Shown one piece after another: positions 40,308 to 50,547 of a DNA stretch of 53,227 nucleotides (positions are counted from its first letter, which is position 1; every line of letters starts with the position of its first letter). The position numbers and the translations under genes are program-made. The notes under the pieces were generated by a model. The model saw nothing but the letters and a program-made list of their open reading frames with translations. It did no database searches and was not told the origin of the DNA. Source of the stretch: Aliiglaciecola sp. CAU 1673 (GTDB lineage Bacteria > Pseudomonadota > Gammaproteobacteria > Enterobacterales > Alteromonadaceae); NCBI RefSeq assembly GCF_029223185.1, contig NZ_JARHUG010000026.1, forward strand, positions 1-53,227, written 5' to 3'.

Positions 40308-42004
40308 TGAGTGATAACAACGACGTGAAATTGTCCGACAACGAGCGGATCAAAAGCCAAAGCAACTTCCTGCGTGGCACTATCACTGACGATCTCAAAG
40401 ATAGTCTCACCGGTGGTTTTAACGGTGATAACTTTCAGTTGATCCGTTTTCACGGCATGTATCAGCAGGATGACCGAGATATCCGCGCCGAGCGTGCCAA
40501 GCAGAAGCTGGAGCCGTTGCACAATGTGATGCTGCGTTGTCGTCTGCCCGGCGGCATTATCACGCCCAAGCAATGGCTGGCCATCGATGAGTTTGCCAAG
40601 GAGCACACGCTGTATGGCAGTATCCGCCTGACCACCAGACAGACTTTCCAGTTCCATGGTGTGCTCAAGCCAAAGATCAAGATGATGCATCAGATGTTGA
40701 ATCGCATTGGTCTGGATTCACTGGCAACAGCAGGCGATGTGAACCGAAATGTGCTTTGTACCTCCAACCCGGTGGAGTCGGTGGTGCATCAGCAGGCCTA
40801 TGAATGGGCCAAGAAAATTAGTGAGCACCTACTTCCTCAGACTCGCGCTTATGCTGAGATTTGGCTGGATGAAGAAAAGCTGGAAACCACAGATGTGGAG
40901 CCCATCCTAGGTGCTACTTATCTGCCGCGTAAGTTCAAAACCACAGTGGCAATCCCGCCGCAAAACGATGTGGATGTGCATGCCAATGATCTGAACTTTG
41001 TGGCCATCGCCGAAAACGGTCAGTTGGTTGGCTTTAACGTGCTGGTGGGTGGTGGTTTGGCCATGACCCATGGCGATAAGAGCACTTACCCACGCAAAGC
41101 AGACGATTTGGGTTTTATTCCACTGGATAAGACTCTGGCAGTGGCCGAGGCAGTGGTAACCACACAGCGTGATTGGGGCAATCGCAGTAATCGTAAAAAC
41201 GCGAAGACCAAGTATACCCTGGAAAGGGTGGGCGTCGATGCGTTCAAGGCCGAAGTAGAGAAGCGCGCGGGTGTGACTTTTGCGCCCAGCCGGGCTTATG
41301 AATTTACTGGCCGCGGTGACCGCTTCGGTTGGGTTGAGGGGGTGGATGGCAAACACCACCTGACCCTGTTTATTGAAAATGGTCGCATTCTCGATTATCC
41401 CGGTAAGCCGCTAAAGACCGGCTGCGCCGAATTGGCCAAGGTGCATAAAGGGGATTTCCGTCTCACCGCCAATCAAAACCTGATTGTGGCCGGTGTTGCC
41501 AGCGAAGATAAGGCACAGATTGAAAAGATGGCCAGAGAGCATGGCCTGCTTGAGGACAATATCAGCCTACAGCGTAAACACTCTATGGCTTGTGTTGCCT
41601 TGCCTACTTGTCCCTTGGCGATGGCCGAAGCCGAACGCTATCTACCCGATGCAGTGACGGAACTGGAGGGGTTGATGAGCAAACATGGTGTGGGCGAAGA
41701 GCATATCGTGTTCCGGGTAACCGGTTGTCCTAATGGTTGCGGTCGCGCCATGCTTGCCGAAGTCGGTTTGGTGGGCAAAGGACCAGGGAAATACAACCTG
41801 CACTTGGGGGGCGATGCTATCGGTACCCGTATACCTCGCATGTATCGTGAGAATATCGGTGAGCGCGAGATCATGAATGAACTGGACCAGTTGATTGGTC
41901 GCTGGTCAAAGGAAAGAGAGGCCGGCGAATCCTTTGGCGATTTCACTATCCGGGCCGGGATCATCAAGCCGGTGGTTAACTCCGCTAAGGATTTCTATGA
42001 CTAG
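40307..42004 (+). CDS. cysI: Sulfite reductase hemoprotein beta subunit
   Basis: The protein has 565 residues, close to E. coli CysI at 570. The sirohaem/4Fe-4S ligands are two cysteine pairs: [15 protein letters not shown] and [14 protein letters not shown]. The sulfite-binding residues lie in [13 protein letters not shown]-type segments. It reduces sulfite to sulfide with six electrons from CysJ. The start overlaps the cysJ stop (TGATG), and its own 3' end overlaps cysH by 8 bp, so all three are translationally coupled. Confidence 0.97.
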   Translation: MSDNNDVKLSDNERIKSQSNFLRGTITDDLKDSLTGGFNGDNFQLIRFHGMYQQDDRDIRAERAKQKLEPLHNVMLRCRLPGGIITPKQWLAIDEFAKEHTLYGSIRLTTRQTFQFHGVLKPKIKMMHQMLNRIGLDSLATAGDVNRNVLCTSNPVESVVHQQAYEWAKKISEHLLPQTRAYAEIWLDEEKLETTDVEPILGATYLPRKFKTTVAIPPQNDVDVHANDLNFVAIAENGQLVGFNVLVGGGLAMTHGDKSTYPRKADDLGFIPLDKTLAVAEAVVTTQRDWGNRSNRKNAKTKYTLERVGVDAFKAEVEKRAGVTFAPSRAYEFTGRGDRFGWVEGVDGKHHLTLFIENGRILDYPGKPLKTGCAELAKVHKGDFRLTANQNLIVAGVASEDKAQIEKMAREHGLLEDNISLQRKHSMACVALPTCPLAMAEAERYLPDAVTELEGLMSKHGVGEEHIVFRVTGCPNGCGRAMLAEVGLVGKGPGKYNLHLGGDAIGTRIPRMYRENIGEREIMNELDQLIGRWSKEREAGESFGDFTIRAGIIKPVVNSAKDFYD

Positions 42005-42731
42005 TATCACCTCGGTATTGGATAGCAAAGTCGATCCCAAGCAACTGCCAGAACTTAATGAGCAGTTGGCCAGGATGACGGCGCTTGAGCGGGTGGAATG
42101 GGCATTGGAGAATTTGCCAGCTAACCATATGCTGTCTTCCAGCTTCGGGATCCAGGCGGCAGTGATGCTGCATCTGGTAACCCGGTTGCAGCCTGATATT
42201 CCGGTGGTATTGACCGACACCGGCTATCTGTTTCCCGAAACCTACGATTTTATTGACGAGCTGACCCAAACATTGGGATTGAACCTGAAAGTGTTCAGTG
42301 CGGATATGTCCCCAGCCTGGCAGGAACGTCGTTTCGGTCAGTTGTGGGAGCAGGGGATTACTGGTATCGAAGCTTACAACAAGATGAATAAGGTAGAGCC
42401 TATGCAACGGGCACTAAAGTCACTTAATGTTGGTACCTGGTTCTCTGGATTACGCCGCAGCCAATCAAGCAGTCGGGAAAAGTTGCCCTACCTGCAATGG
42501 ACCGATGGCCGTTTTAAGGTATTTCCGATCCTTGAGTGGTCAAACAAAGATGTGCATTACTATCTCAAGGAGCATGGCTTGCCATACCATCCGCTATGGG
42601 ATCAGGGCTATGTGTCGGTTGGCGATTGGCATACGACCAGGCCGCTGGAGGCCGGCATGAAAGAAGAAGATACCCGATTCTTCGGCTTAAAAAGAGAATG
42701 TGGCCTGCATGAATTTGGTGACGGCATTTAA
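41997..42731 (+). CDS. cysH: Phosphoadenylyl-sulfate (PAPS) reductase
   Basis: The protein has 244 residues from ATG at 41997. Visible features are the PP-loop-like motif [47 protein letters not shown], and the catalytic Cys in the terminal [13 protein letters not shown]. There are no CC...CxxC pairs, so it is the thioredoxin-dependent PAPS reductase without an iron-sulfur cluster. It supplies sulfite to CysJI. The longer open frame upstream lies inside cysI and is not used. It is convergent with the TIGR03899 gene, overlapping by 4 bp. Confidence 0.96.
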   Translation: MTSITSVLDSKVDPKQLPELNEQLARMTALERVEWALENLPANHMLSSSFGIQAAVMLHLVTRLQPDIPVVLTDTGYLFPETYDFIDELTQTLGLNLKVFSADMSPAWQERRFGQLWEQGITGIEAYNKMNKVEPMQRALKSLNVGTWFSGLRRSQSSSREKLPYLQWTDGRFKVFPILEWSNKDVHYYLKEHGLPYHPLWDQGYVSVGDWHTTRPLEAGMKEEDTRFFGLKRECGLHEFGDGI

Positions 42732-43627
42732 TTCACTTCGAAGACACTGCTGAGCAATTGTCTCAACGCCGTTAAATAGGCTGAGTTCCCTTTGCTGGGT
42801 ACCAGCCTGCATAGTTCTGCTCCAGCAGAGGTAAACTTGTAGTATTTCAAAATAATGCCTTTGCTCCTGGCTGCCAGATGAATGCTTTCTCCCCCGCAGC
42901 GCCATTCTGTTCTGCTGCTGGTGTCCATTTCCCCGGATTCGATCTCGCTGCTATAAATCAGACCCAAATCCATTAAAGAGAGTAGGTCTGGATAAGCCAA
43001 ACCATATTGCGCGAGGTTTAACTGCTGGCTGCGATGTAAAGACAACAAGGAGAGAAAGCTGGGTTTCTGGTAGTACCCATAAAAGATGCGCGGGCTGAAA
43101 TCGCCTTTACGACGGCTGGCCATACTGGTCGCCAGAGCAAATATCTTGGCATCCTTTTGAGTAAGCTGTTTGAGGATATTCAGGCTACGCAGTGAAAAGC
43201 TGCCTGGCTGGCTAACTTCCACAGCAAATATTTTGCCCCAAAGTTCTTGCATGGCAGGAGAGTAGATATCTTCTGCCATTTGAATAAAGCTGAAAAACCA
43301 GTCCGGATCTAATGCTTCTTCTTTGTATTGGCTGGGGCTGAACTCCAGAGCCAGTTCCATAATGCTCTCAAGATTTTTCAATTGCCGCTGCTGTCGCATG
43401 GCTTGGCGCCTGGCGACGCGTTCGCTTGGACTGTCTTCAAGCAAATTCTTGTAACCAGCGCGAATACCTGCCTGGGCAAACCATTGGCTGATGCGATTGC
43501 GTATCTGGTTAGGATCAGAGGTTGGCGTTGCCTCAGCCTGTTCCGGTGCCGCGCGCGCGGGAGACTCCGTTTTCGGCGCTCTGCTGGGAATCGGCGGTGG
43601 TGTATTGAGAGAATCGATTTTTGTCAT
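42728..43627 (-). CDS. TIGR03899-type protein
   Basis: The protein has 299 residues from ATG at 43627; a GTG three codons earlier is possible. A disordered Pro/Ala-rich N-terminus (about 1-40) precedes a helical domain with [55 protein letters not shown] and [31 protein letters not shown]. This pattern matches the TIGR03899 / DUF2806-like family found in Shewanella, Vibrio and Alteromonas. There is no signal peptide or membrane span. Function unknown. It is convergent with cysH. Confidence 0.85.
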   Translation of the reverse strand: MTKIDSLNTPPPIPSRAPKTESPARAAPEQAEATPTSDPNQIRNRISQWFAQAGIRAGYKNLLEDSPSERVARRQAMRQQRQLKNLESIMELALEFSPSQYKEEALDPDWFFSFIQMAEDIYSPAMQELWGKIFAVEVSQPGSFSLRSLNILKQLTQKDAKIFALATSMASRRKGDFSPRIFYGYYQKPSFLSLLSLHRSQQLNLAQYGLAYPDLLSLMDLGLIYSSEIESGEMDTSSRTEWRCGGESIHLAARSKGIILKYYKFTSAGAELCRLVPSKGNSAYLTALRQLLSSVFEVN

Positions 43628-43800
43628 GCAGCTCACAGAATGCCAAGGCTTAGTGCTAACTTTATCGATAAGGTGATAAAACAGGCAAGTTTGCTAAATA
43701 ACAGTACAGTACTTTCAGTTTCGCTTTAATAAATATTAGGATATTGTTAATCCAAAGCGCATGGCGTTAAAAATTCTTGGTGTTAATTGCGGATAGCTAG

Positions 43801-46041
43801 ATGAATCCAGCCGAATACGACAATGATGAACTGATCTTTTTGGAAGAAGAAGAAGGTCAGCAGGAACATCACGAAGACAATGATACCTGGAATGTGTTGA
43901 TCGTTGATGATGACGAAGAAATTCATACGGTAACCCGTTTGGCTTTGTCTGACTTGGTGGTTAACGGTCGTAAGCTGAGTTTTTCCCATGCCTACTCTGG
44001 TGAAGAAGCTATCAAGGTTCTTTCAGAGCATGGCAGCTCCATCGCCATTGTGTTGCTGGATGTGGTCATGGAGACAGATGATGCGGGCCTGCAAGTGGCC
44101 AAGCGTATGCGTGAAGAACTGAATCTCCACGAACCCAGAATTATCTTGAGAACCGGTCAGCCAGGGTACGCTCCTGAAGAAAATGTCATTAAGGAATATG
44201 ACATCAATGATTACAAGACCAAGACCGAGCTGACCCGCAGTAAACTACTTACCACTATCATCGCTTCTCTGCGCTCTTATCAGCAGATCCTGACCATTAA
44301 TCAAAGCAGGGTAGGGCTGGAAAAAATTATTGCATCCGCCGCCAACCTGCTGGAAGAGCATTCGATTAAAGGCTTCTGTGAAGGTGTGGTTACCCAAATC
44401 AGTTCTTTGATTGGACTGGACGCCGGTGGCGTGGTCTGTGCCAGGGCCGGTTCGGTATTGGACAGAGAAGATGATGCGGTTTATGTGCTCGGCGCGGCAG
44501 GCCAGTTCGCCACGTACATCAACAAGCGCTTAGACAGCCTGCATGACGACAAGATTATTCGCGAAGTCAACCTGTGCTTACAAAAACGCGATCATATCTA
44601 TGCCGAAGATTTCTCCGTTTTGTATATGAATAGCAGTGGCTATGAAGCTGCCGTTTACGTGCAATTAGGGTCATCCATTAACGTGGTTCACCGACAACTG
44701 CTGGAAGTCTTTATGACCAGCATTTCGGTGGGCTATGAAAACGTTAACCTGTTCCATCAACTGCGTAATGCTGCTTTCAGGGATATGCTTACTAAGCTGC
44801 CTAACCGCAACGAATTCATCAATATGCTGGATGAAATCGAAGACAGTAGTGCAGATATTGAAGACCTGGTGGTGGCACTGGTCGATGTAAACCACTTCTC
44901 CGACATTAACGACGGATTGGGGCAGGATGCCGGGAACCTGCTATTGATTGCTATCGCAGAGAGAATGCAAAACAATCTCGGTGATGCGGTACGCATGGGA
45001 CGTATTGGGGCCGACGTGTTCGGTCTTATCGGCAGCGGTGATGTAGTCAATCCGGATACCATTTCTGCACTTTTCACATCACCATTCAAAGCCGGTGACC
45101 ATACGCTTCCTGTTAATGTCACCATGGGCTTTTGCCGCTTGATGTCTGAATGTTGCAATGGCCTTAATATTCTCAAGCAGTCCAATATTGCTTTGAACCG
45201 GGCTAAGCGTAGCTTGACCGCCAATTACGAATATTACGCCCCCGAGATGGAAGAAAAAACCACTTGGCGTTTGGGCATGATCCGCCAGCTTCGAACCGAC
45301 TTTGCTGAGCGTAAGCTGCAACTGTGGTTTCAGCCACAGGTGGATTTAGTCAGTGAATCTGTGGTCGGTATGGAAGCTTTGTTGCGCTGGCCCGCTCCTG
45401 AAGGGGGCTTTATTTCCCCCGTAGTCTTCGTTCCTCTGGCCGAATACAGCGGACTGATCATTGAGATCGGTGCCTGGGTGCTGGAAGAGGCTTGTTCCAA
45501 ACTGAAGCAGTTGCATGACCGTGGTCTTGATAAGTTGCGGGTGGCGGTCAATATCTCCATGCCTCAGTTCAGGGATCCCCAGTTTATCGACTTAGTGAAA
45601 AATGCCCTGACCGAGAGTGGTATCGATCCTAAGTGTCTGGAATTGGAAATCACCGAGAGTGTGGTGATGGATGAGCCGCAAATTGTGGTGGACTCGCTAA
45701 AAGCATTGAAGGCCTTTGGCGTTAGCATTGCCATCGATGATTTTGGCACGGGCTTTTCTTCGCTTAGCTATTTGCAGAAGCTGCCTTTGGACAGACTCAA
45801 AGTGGACCGCTCCTTCGTTAATGATGTGACATCAGGCAAGAGTGCATTTATCGCAGAAACTATCGTTACTCTCGGCAATAAGCTTGGTTTACAGACTATT
45901 GCCGAAGGCGTGGAAAAACGCGAACAAGCCAGTCATATGCTCAGATTAGGATGTGATGAAGCGCAGGGCTATTTGTACGCTAAGCCTATGCCGTTTGACG
46001 AACTCAACCATTTCCTCGATAACTACAGCCCTAGAGCTTAG
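43801..46041 (+). CDS. Receiver-DUF3369-GGDEF-EAL phosphodiesterase
   Basis: This 746-residue cytoplasmic protein has an acidic N-terminus (about 1-28), a receiver domain (about 32-160: VLIVDDDEEIHTV, VLLDVVMETDD, Lys in DYKTKTELT), DUF3369 (about 170-320), a degenerate GGDEF domain (about 325-480) and an EAL domain (about 495-740). The cyclase motif reads IGADVF instead of GGDEF, so synthesis is unlikely. The phosphodiesterase residues are intact: MEALLRW, NISMP, ELEITES, DDFGTGFSSL, KVDRSF and AEGVE. It should cleave cyclic di-GMP under control of an unlinked kinase. It may oppose the cyclase at 19497. Confidence 0.94.
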   Translation: MNPAEYDNDELIFLEEEEGQQEHHEDNDTWNVLIVDDDEEIHTVTRLALSDLVVNGRKLSFSHAYSGEEAIKVLSEHGSSIAIVLLDVVMETDDAGLQVAKRMREELNLHEPRIILRTGQPGYAPEENVIKEYDINDYKTKTELTRSKLLTTIIASLRSYQQILTINQSRVGLEKIIASAANLLEEHSIKGFCEGVVTQISSLIGLDAGGVVCARAGSVLDREDDAVYVLGAAGQFATYINKRLDSLHDDKIIREVNLCLQKRDHIYAEDFSVLYMNSSGYEAAVYVQLGSSINVVHRQLLEVFMTSISVGYENVNLFHQLRNAAFRDMLTKLPNRNEFINMLDEIEDSSADIEDLVVALVDVNHFSDINDGLGQDAGNLLLIAIAERMQNNLGDAVRMGRIGADVFGLIGSGDVVNPDTISALFTSPFKAGDHTLPVNVTMGFCRLMSECCNGLNILKQSNIALNRAKRSLTANYEYYAPEMEEKTTWRLGMIRQLRTDFAERKLQLWFQPQVDLVSESVVGMEALLRWPAPEGGFISPVVFVPLAEYSGLIIEIGAWVLEEACSKLKQLHDRGLDKLRVAVNISMPQFRDPQFIDLVKNALTESGIDPKCLELEITESVVMDEPQIVVDSLKALKAFGVSIAIDDFGTGFSSLSYLQKLPLDRLKVDRSFVNDVTSGKSAFIAETIVTLGNKLGLQTIAEGVEKREQASHMLRLGCDEAQGYLYAKPMPFDELNHFLDNYSPRA

Positions 46042-46624
46042 CCTGGGGCTCCAGAATCTCCAAAACCTTAGATTTCAGTGCTGGGATCACCTCCTCTTCA
46101 AACCAAGGATGCTTGCGAAGCCATAAATTATTCCTTGGTGATGGGTGGGGAAGCACCAGATATTCAGGGAGATAATCTTGCCAGTGTTGCACTCTTTGGG
46201 TGAGGCTTCGTCTATCCTGCAGGTAATAGGCTTGAGCATATTGACCAATAAGCAGAGTCAGCTTGATATTGGGCATGGAAGCCAGTAATCGTTGGTGCCA
46301 GGTGGGCGCGCATTCCTTTCTAGGTGGCAAGTCACCACTTTTCCCTTTTCCAGGATAGCAAAACCCCATGGGCATAATGGCGATCCGGGTATGATCGTAG
46401 AAAGTTTCGCGGTCTACTCCTAACCATTCCCTGAGCCTGTCGCCAGATGGATCGTTCCAGGGCACTGATGTTTTGTGGACTTTAGTGCCAGGGGCCTGGC
46501 CAATAACCATCAGTCTTGCCTGCTGGCTAGCGCGCACCACCGGATTGGCGCCAAGCGGCAAGTGCGCCTCGCAGAGTCTGCAACTGCGGATTTCCTCTAA
46601 GATAAGAGCTGTTTCAATATGCAT
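46031..46624 (-). CDS. Uracil-DNA-glycosylase-superfamily protein
   Basis: This 197-residue protein has the UDG superfamily fold: motif 1 VIGQAPGTKVHKT (GQAPG), the central FCYPGKGKSGDLPPRKECAP, LLIGQYAQAYYL, and motif 2 LPHPSPRNNLWLRKHPWF. The N-terminal CRLC could suggest an iron-sulfur type, but only two such cysteines are seen there and further ligands are lacking, so it resembles the bacterial UDG-like YqfB/MUG-related proteins without a cluster. It could excise damaged bases or be a non-enzymatic relative. It overlaps the convergent EAL gene by 11 bp. Confidence 0.85.
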   Translation of the reverse strand: MHIETALILEEIRSCRLCEAHLPLGANPVVRASQQARLMVIGQAPGTKVHKTSVPWNDPSGDRLREWLGVDRETFYDHTRIAIMPMGFCYPGKGKSGDLPPRKECAPTWHQRLLASMPNIKLTLLIGQYAQAYYLQDRRSLTQRVQHWQDYLPEYLVLPHPSPRNNLWLRKHPWFEEEVIPALKSKVLEILEPQAKL

Positions 46625-46748
46625 CAGTATTGTAATGAAGTGGCTTCAGCGGTAGATTGTTTAACAGACAATAAGTTCGCCCCATAAAAAATTTCAAATA
46701 TTTCACCACTGTCATAATCCTGTCACAAAACTATGATCTAAAAAGATC

Positions 46749-46777
46749 TTGATGGCTGACCTGTGCTCGTGTATAAA
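46749..46777 (+). promoter_or_regulatory. Sigma-70-type promoter of the small exported protein
   Basis: TTGATG (46749-46754) and TATAAA (46772-46777) are 17 bp apart. The transcript should start near 46784, giving a leader of about 33 bases. Confidence 0.6.
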
Positions 46778-46816
46778 ATGTATATACGCTAAACCCAGCA
46801 TTGTTAGGAGTCCGCC

Positions 46817-47125
46817 ATGCGTAAATTGTTAACTGCCGTATCTTTAGTGGCGTTCGCCGGTTTGTCTCAAGCGGGTGAGCAGCCAAAGAGTCTGTTTAAA
46901 TGCGTCGAAGCTGAGAGTTTTACGGTGAATGCATCCTGTATGGAACGGCAAATCAGCCAAAACATTCAGTTTCAGGATGTTCAGCGCAATATCGTTCAAC
47001 AAAGTGCCAACCAAAGCGATGCGGTGATGGCTACGATTAAGTTCTATCCAGAGCGTCATCTTATCGAGATTGTTGCTCATCGTGATGCCTTAGAGAACAG
47101 TGCGCTACTGGCCAGTAATCGCTAA
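46817..47125 (+). CDS. Small exported protein of unknown function
   Basis: This 102-residue protein has a signal peptide (1 to about 19, ending SQA-GE). The mature part has two cysteines (KCVEAES and SCMERQ) that could form a disulfide, a Gln/Asn-rich middle (QISQNIQFQDVQRNIVQQSANQSD) and a final beta-like segment (ATIKFYPERHLIEIVAH). I recognise no family. Good promoter, ribosome site (AGGAG) and terminator define it as a single-gene unit, so it is probably a real periplasmic protein. Confidence 0.82.
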   Translation: MRKLLTAVSLVAFAGLSQAGEQPKSLFKCVEAESFTVNASCMERQISQNIQFQDVQRNIVQQSANQSDAVMATIKFYPERHLIEIVAHRDALENSALLASNR

Positions 47126-47140
47126 TTAATGTGTTTATTA

Positions 47141-47168
47141 AAAAAACCGGGCCTTGCCCGGTTTTTTG
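47141..47168. terminator. Terminator between small exported protein and sthA
   Basis: AACCGGGC (47145-47152), loop CTT, GCCCGGTT (47156-47163), with A-run before and T-run after, so it works in both directions. Confidence 0.92.
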
Positions 47169-47171
47169 TTT

Positions 47172-48602
47172 TTAGAAAAGTCTGTTTAGACCATTGATTG
47201 CGGCAACCCGGTAGGCCTCGGCCATCGTCGGGTAGTTAAAAGTCGCATTAACAAAGTACTCGACCGTGTTGCCCTCGCCTTTCTGATGCATGATCGCCTG
47301 GCCGATATGCACAATTTCTGAAGCCCTCTCTCCAAAACAATGAATCCCTAATATTTCCTTGGTCTCCCGGTGAAACAGTATCTTCAAGCTGCCTACCTGG
47401 GTATTGGCTATCTGTGCCCTGGCGAGATGAGTGAATTGTGCCCGGCCAACCTCGTAAGGTACTTTCATGGCAGTCAGTTCTTGCTCATTTTTACCCACTG
47501 AGCTGATCTCAGGAATGGTGTAGATACCAGTGGGAATATCTTCTAGCAGATCGGAGGGGACACTGCCGGATAGCATGGCTTGTGCGGCATAACGCCCCTG
47601 ATTGTAAGCAGCAGACGCGAGACTGGGATAACCGATAACATCACCCACAGCGTAGATGTTGTCTACTTCGGTTTGGTAGTTTTCATTGACAGTGACTTGC
47701 CCTCTTGAGTCTGCCTTCACACCGACGCTCTCTAGATTCAACATATCGGTGTTGCCTGTTCGGCCATTGGCAAATAATAAGCAGTCGGCTCGCATCTTCT
47801 TACCAGATTGCAAATTCAAGATGACACAGTCATCCCTGCCTTCCACAGAGTGATAAGCCTCGTTGTGGCGAATAACGGCGCCGTTATTCCATAGGTGATA
47901 ACTCAGCGCATCCGAGATTTCCGCATCCAGGAATGACAGCAATCGATCACGCATATTCACCAAATCTACTTTAACGCCCATTCCACGGAAGATTGAGGCG
48001 TACTCGGTGCCGATCACCCCGGCACCATAAATAATGATGGATTTCGGATCATGCTTAAGAGAGAGAATGCTGTCGCTGTTATAAATGCGCGGATGAGAGA
48101 AATCGATATCTTTTGGAGTATAGGGGCGCGAGCCGGTCGCAATCACCATCTGTTTGGCAGTGATCTGATCGATGGAACCGTCTCGTCTGGCTACTTTGAT
48201 GGTGTTTGGGTCAACAAAAGAGGCGATGCCATGGATAACCTTTACCCCATTGCGATCATAGAAACTGCCCCGTAAGCGGCTTTGTGTGCGTATTACCGAA
48301 CTGGCATGGCCAAGGATTTCACGAAAAGTCAGGTGTCTGGATCTGTCGCTGTCATTAAAAAGGGGGTTGCTGTTGTATTCGATCAGACGGCTGACGGAAT
48401 GGCGCAGTGCTTTAGAAGGGATGGTGCCCCAGTGCGTACAACCGCCGCCCACCGAGTCATGGCGTTCAATCACAGCCACTCGCTTACCGGCCTTGGAAAG
48501 CTGCATGGCTGCACCTTCTCCACCTGGCCCGGTGCCTATGACGATGGCGTCATAGTCAAAAGTAGACTTCGATTGTACTTTTTTTGTTTTGCTTGTGGCC
48601 AT
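47172..48602 (-). CDS. sthA: Soluble pyridine nucleotide transhydrogenase
   Basis: This 476-residue flavoprotein of the dihydrolipoamide-dehydrogenase-like class has FAD motif [20 protein letters not shown] and [18 protein letters not shown], where the second redox cysteine is replaced by Thr, as in SthA. It also has NAD motif [16 protein letters not shown] and the dimer interface at the C-terminus ([20 protein letters not shown]). It transfers hydride between NADPH and NAD+. It is a single gene, flanked by the bidirectional terminator; the desaturase gene lies upstream on the same strand. Confidence 0.97.
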   Translation of the reverse strand: MATSKTKKVQSKSTFDYDAIVIGTGPGGEGAAMQLSKAGKRVAVIERHDSVGGGCTHWGTIPSKALRHSVSRLIEYNSNPLFNDSDRSRHLTFREILGHASSVIRTQSRLRGSFYDRNGVKVIHGIASFVDPNTIKVARRDGSIDQITAKQMVIATGSRPYTPKDIDFSHPRIYNSDSILSLKHDPKSIIIYGAGVIGTEYASIFRGMGVKVDLVNMRDRLLSFLDAEISDALSYHLWNNGAVIRHNEAYHSVEGRDDCVILNLQSGKKMRADCLLFANGRTGNTDMLNLESVGVKADSRGQVTVNENYQTEVDNIYAVGDVIGYPSLASAAYNQGRYAAQAMLSGSVPSDLLEDIPTGIYTIPEISSVGKNEQELTAMKVPYEVGRAQFTHLARAQIANTQVGSLKILFHRETKEILGIHCFGERASEIVHIGQAIMHQKGEGNTVEYFVNATFNYPTMAEAYRVAAINGLNRLF

Positions 48603-48681
48603 GCTCCACTCCGATATTTACCCACAATTTCATAGCCTTGCCGAGTTCTGTGGGAAAAGCAAGTGGCGCGATGGCAGCCGA

Positions 48682-49803
48682 TTAAGCAAACTGCAGGCGA
48701 TGCACTTGAATCCAACGTTGTTTCGCCAGCATCCAACTCTGCTTCAATTCTTTGTACTTGAAATCCAAATCCAGCTTCTCGTAGCTTCTGACCAGTTTTC
48801 GCTTCTTCATATCCAACAGGCGCTTACGCGTTTCATAGTAAGCCGTCATTTTTTGCAGCAAGGCTTCATATTCCTGTTGTACTCGGCCTATTACCACTTC
48901 CGCATTTGGCAGGGTTGCAGCACGCGCTTGGGCGCGCTTTAGCTGCATCTCTAAACGGGCCTTTTCGATTCTCTCTTCAGGACAGCGTCGTAGATTCTTG
49001 GCAATACCTACCCAAGAGCAGGCATTTATCAGCCATTTTGTGGGATCAAATTGCCACCAACGAATGCCGTTGCGATAGTCGTATTCGAATATATGGTGGA
49101 AATTGTGGTAGCCCTCGCCAAAGGTCAGCACTGCCAGCAAACCATTATCTCTGGCGCTGTTTTTATCGGTATAGGTTTGTTTGCCCCAGATATGCGCCAG
49201 CGAGTTGATAAAAAACGTCACGTGATGGACCACAAACAAACGAAATACGCCCGCTAACAGAAGCATGCCCAGCACGTCACCGTTTAACCAGCCAAGTAGT
49301 GCAGGAATTCCGAGGTTAGCCGCCAACATAATAGGCAAGTAGTGATTGTGCTGCCACATTACCACTTTGTCCTTCTGCAAATCTTTGCAGTTGTTGTAAT
49401 CACTGTAACGGTGAGATTGGTATTCCCTTAGCATCCAGCCGATGTGTGAATACCAAAATCCACGCCCTGCTGAATAGGGATCTTTGTCATTGTCGTCGAC
49501 ATGCTTGTGGTGAATGCGATGGTCAGATGCCCAATGTAAGATGCTGTTTTGCAGTGCCATCGCCCCGCCAACGGCAAGGATGACCTTAAGAACAGGATGA
49601 GCATCGTACGCCTTGTGTGACCATAAGCGGTGATAACCGGCAGTGATGGATAAACCGGAGAACCAGATAAGCGCGATGCAAGCGCCGATTTCAACCCAGT
49701 CAAAACCAACGGTGAGCGCCAGGTAAGGCACCACGACCAGGCTTATCAGCGCCGTGACGCTGAACAGAATGAGATTCGTAAGGATAAAAGCAGGTTTTTG
49801 CAT
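48682..49803 (-). CDS. Acyl fatty-acid desaturase (delta-9 type)
   Basis: The protein has 373 residues from ATG at 49803, which gives the family N-terminus; the longer frame crosses the FabR operator. Four membrane helices carry three histidine boxes: HRLWSH, HRIHHKH and HNFHH, which bind the di-iron centre. It inserts a cis double bond into acyl chains with oxygen. After the catalytic domain (to about 265) there is a charged helical extension of about 100 residues (EERIEKARLEMQLKRAQARA onwards), probably a coiled coil. It is divergent from fabR, and a FabR-type palindrome lies just upstream, so it is part of unsaturated fatty-acid control. Confidence 0.93.
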   Translation of the reverse strand: MQKPAFILTNLILFSVTALISLVVVPYLALTVGFDWVEIGACIALIWFSGLSITAGYHRLWSHKAYDAHPVLKVILAVGGAMALQNSILHWASDHRIHHKHVDDNDKDPYSAGRGFWYSHIGWMLREYQSHRYSDYNNCKDLQKDKVVMWQHNHYLPIMLAANLGIPALLGWLNGDVLGMLLLAGVFRLFVVHHVTFFINSLAHIWGKQTYTDKNSARDNGLLAVLTFGEGYHNFHHIFEYDYRNGIRWWQFDPTKWLINACSWVGIAKNLRRCPEERIEKARLEMQLKRAQARAATLPNAEVVIGRVQQEYEALLQKMTAYYETRKRLLDMKKRKLVRSYEKLDLDFKYKELKQSWMLAKQRWIQVHRLQFA

Positions 49804-49817
49804 GACCGGTAAATTTG

Positions 49818-49835
49818 AGCGTACAACTGTGCGCC
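49818..49835. promoter_or_regulatory. FabR-type operator
   Basis: AGCGTACAACTGTGCGCC is an imperfect palindrome that fits the enteric FabR site (AGCGTACA-N2-TGTNCGCT). It lies 15-32 bp upstream of the desaturase ATG, between the desaturase and fabR. Repression of the desaturase by FabR with acyl-CoA or acyl-ACP is inferred. Confidence 0.75.
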
Positions 49836-49941
49836 AATTTATCCATTTCAGGTCGCTTAGGCAAGCAGATTGTCCCAAAAGCACAGCCTGTGAAAAGGCA
49901 AATAATGCTAAACTGCGGCAAATTTTATGGGTTTCAGTAAC

Positions 49942-50547
49942 ATGCGACGCCAGGAACAAAAACAAAAAACACGCCGCGCCATAATCGATGCGGCATTTTC
50001 ATTGCTGGATGAACAGCGAAGTCTGTCCAATTTAAGCTTACGTGAAGTGGCCCGTGTCGCTGGAATTGCACCAACCTCTTTCTATCGCCACTTTAAAGAT
50101 ATTGATGAGTTGGGGCTGACTTTAGTGGACGAGGCTGGGTTAGCTCTAAGACAATTGATGCGTCAGGCCCGTTCACGTATCGATGCCGGTGGCAGTGTTA
50201 TTAAGACCTCGGTAAACACCTTTATGGAGTTTGCGGTAGAAAACAGTAACGAGATTAGACTGCTGCTGAGGGAATATTCAGGCATATCACCTGCCTTTCG
50301 CGCGGCAGTTTCCCGAGAGATACAGCATTTCACTCAGGAATTGAGCGACTACACGGCTTCCCATACAGGCTTGAGCCGCCAACTCGCCAACCTGCAGGCC
50401 GAAGCCATGGTTCGTCTGGTGTTTAGTGCTGGCGCTGAAGCTATCGATGCAACGCAGGTACAGCGAGAGCTACTGGGCCAGCGTCTGATCCAGCAGCTCA
50501 AGTTTATCGCCAAAGGTGCTGTCCATTATGGTGGGAGCAACAGGTAG
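49942..50547 (+). CDS. fabR: Unsaturated fatty-acid biosynthesis repressor FabR
   Basis: The protein has 201 residues from ATG at 49942; an ATG 15 bp upstream is also possible. This TetR-family protein is strongly similar to E. coli Fab[24 protein letters not shown] (recognition helix), [38 protein letters not shown] and [14 protein letters not shown]. It represses genes for unsaturated fatty acids in response to the acyl pool. It is divergent from the desaturase with the operator between them. It converges with trmA, whose stop begins one base later. Confidence 0.95.
   Translation: MRRQEQKQKTRRAIIDAAFSLLDEQRSLSNLSLREVARVAGIAPTSFYRHFKDIDELGLTLVDEAGLALRQLMRQARSRIDAGGSVIKTSVNTFMEFAVENSNEIRLLLREYSGISPAFRAAVSREIQHFTQELSDYTASHTGLSRQLANLQAEAMVRLVFSAGAEAIDATQVQRELLGQRLIQQLKFIAKGAVHYGGSNR

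Noticed and set aside
44757-45224. 155-codon frame antisense to the EAL protein
   Set aside because: Shadow frame within a conserved multi-domain gene.
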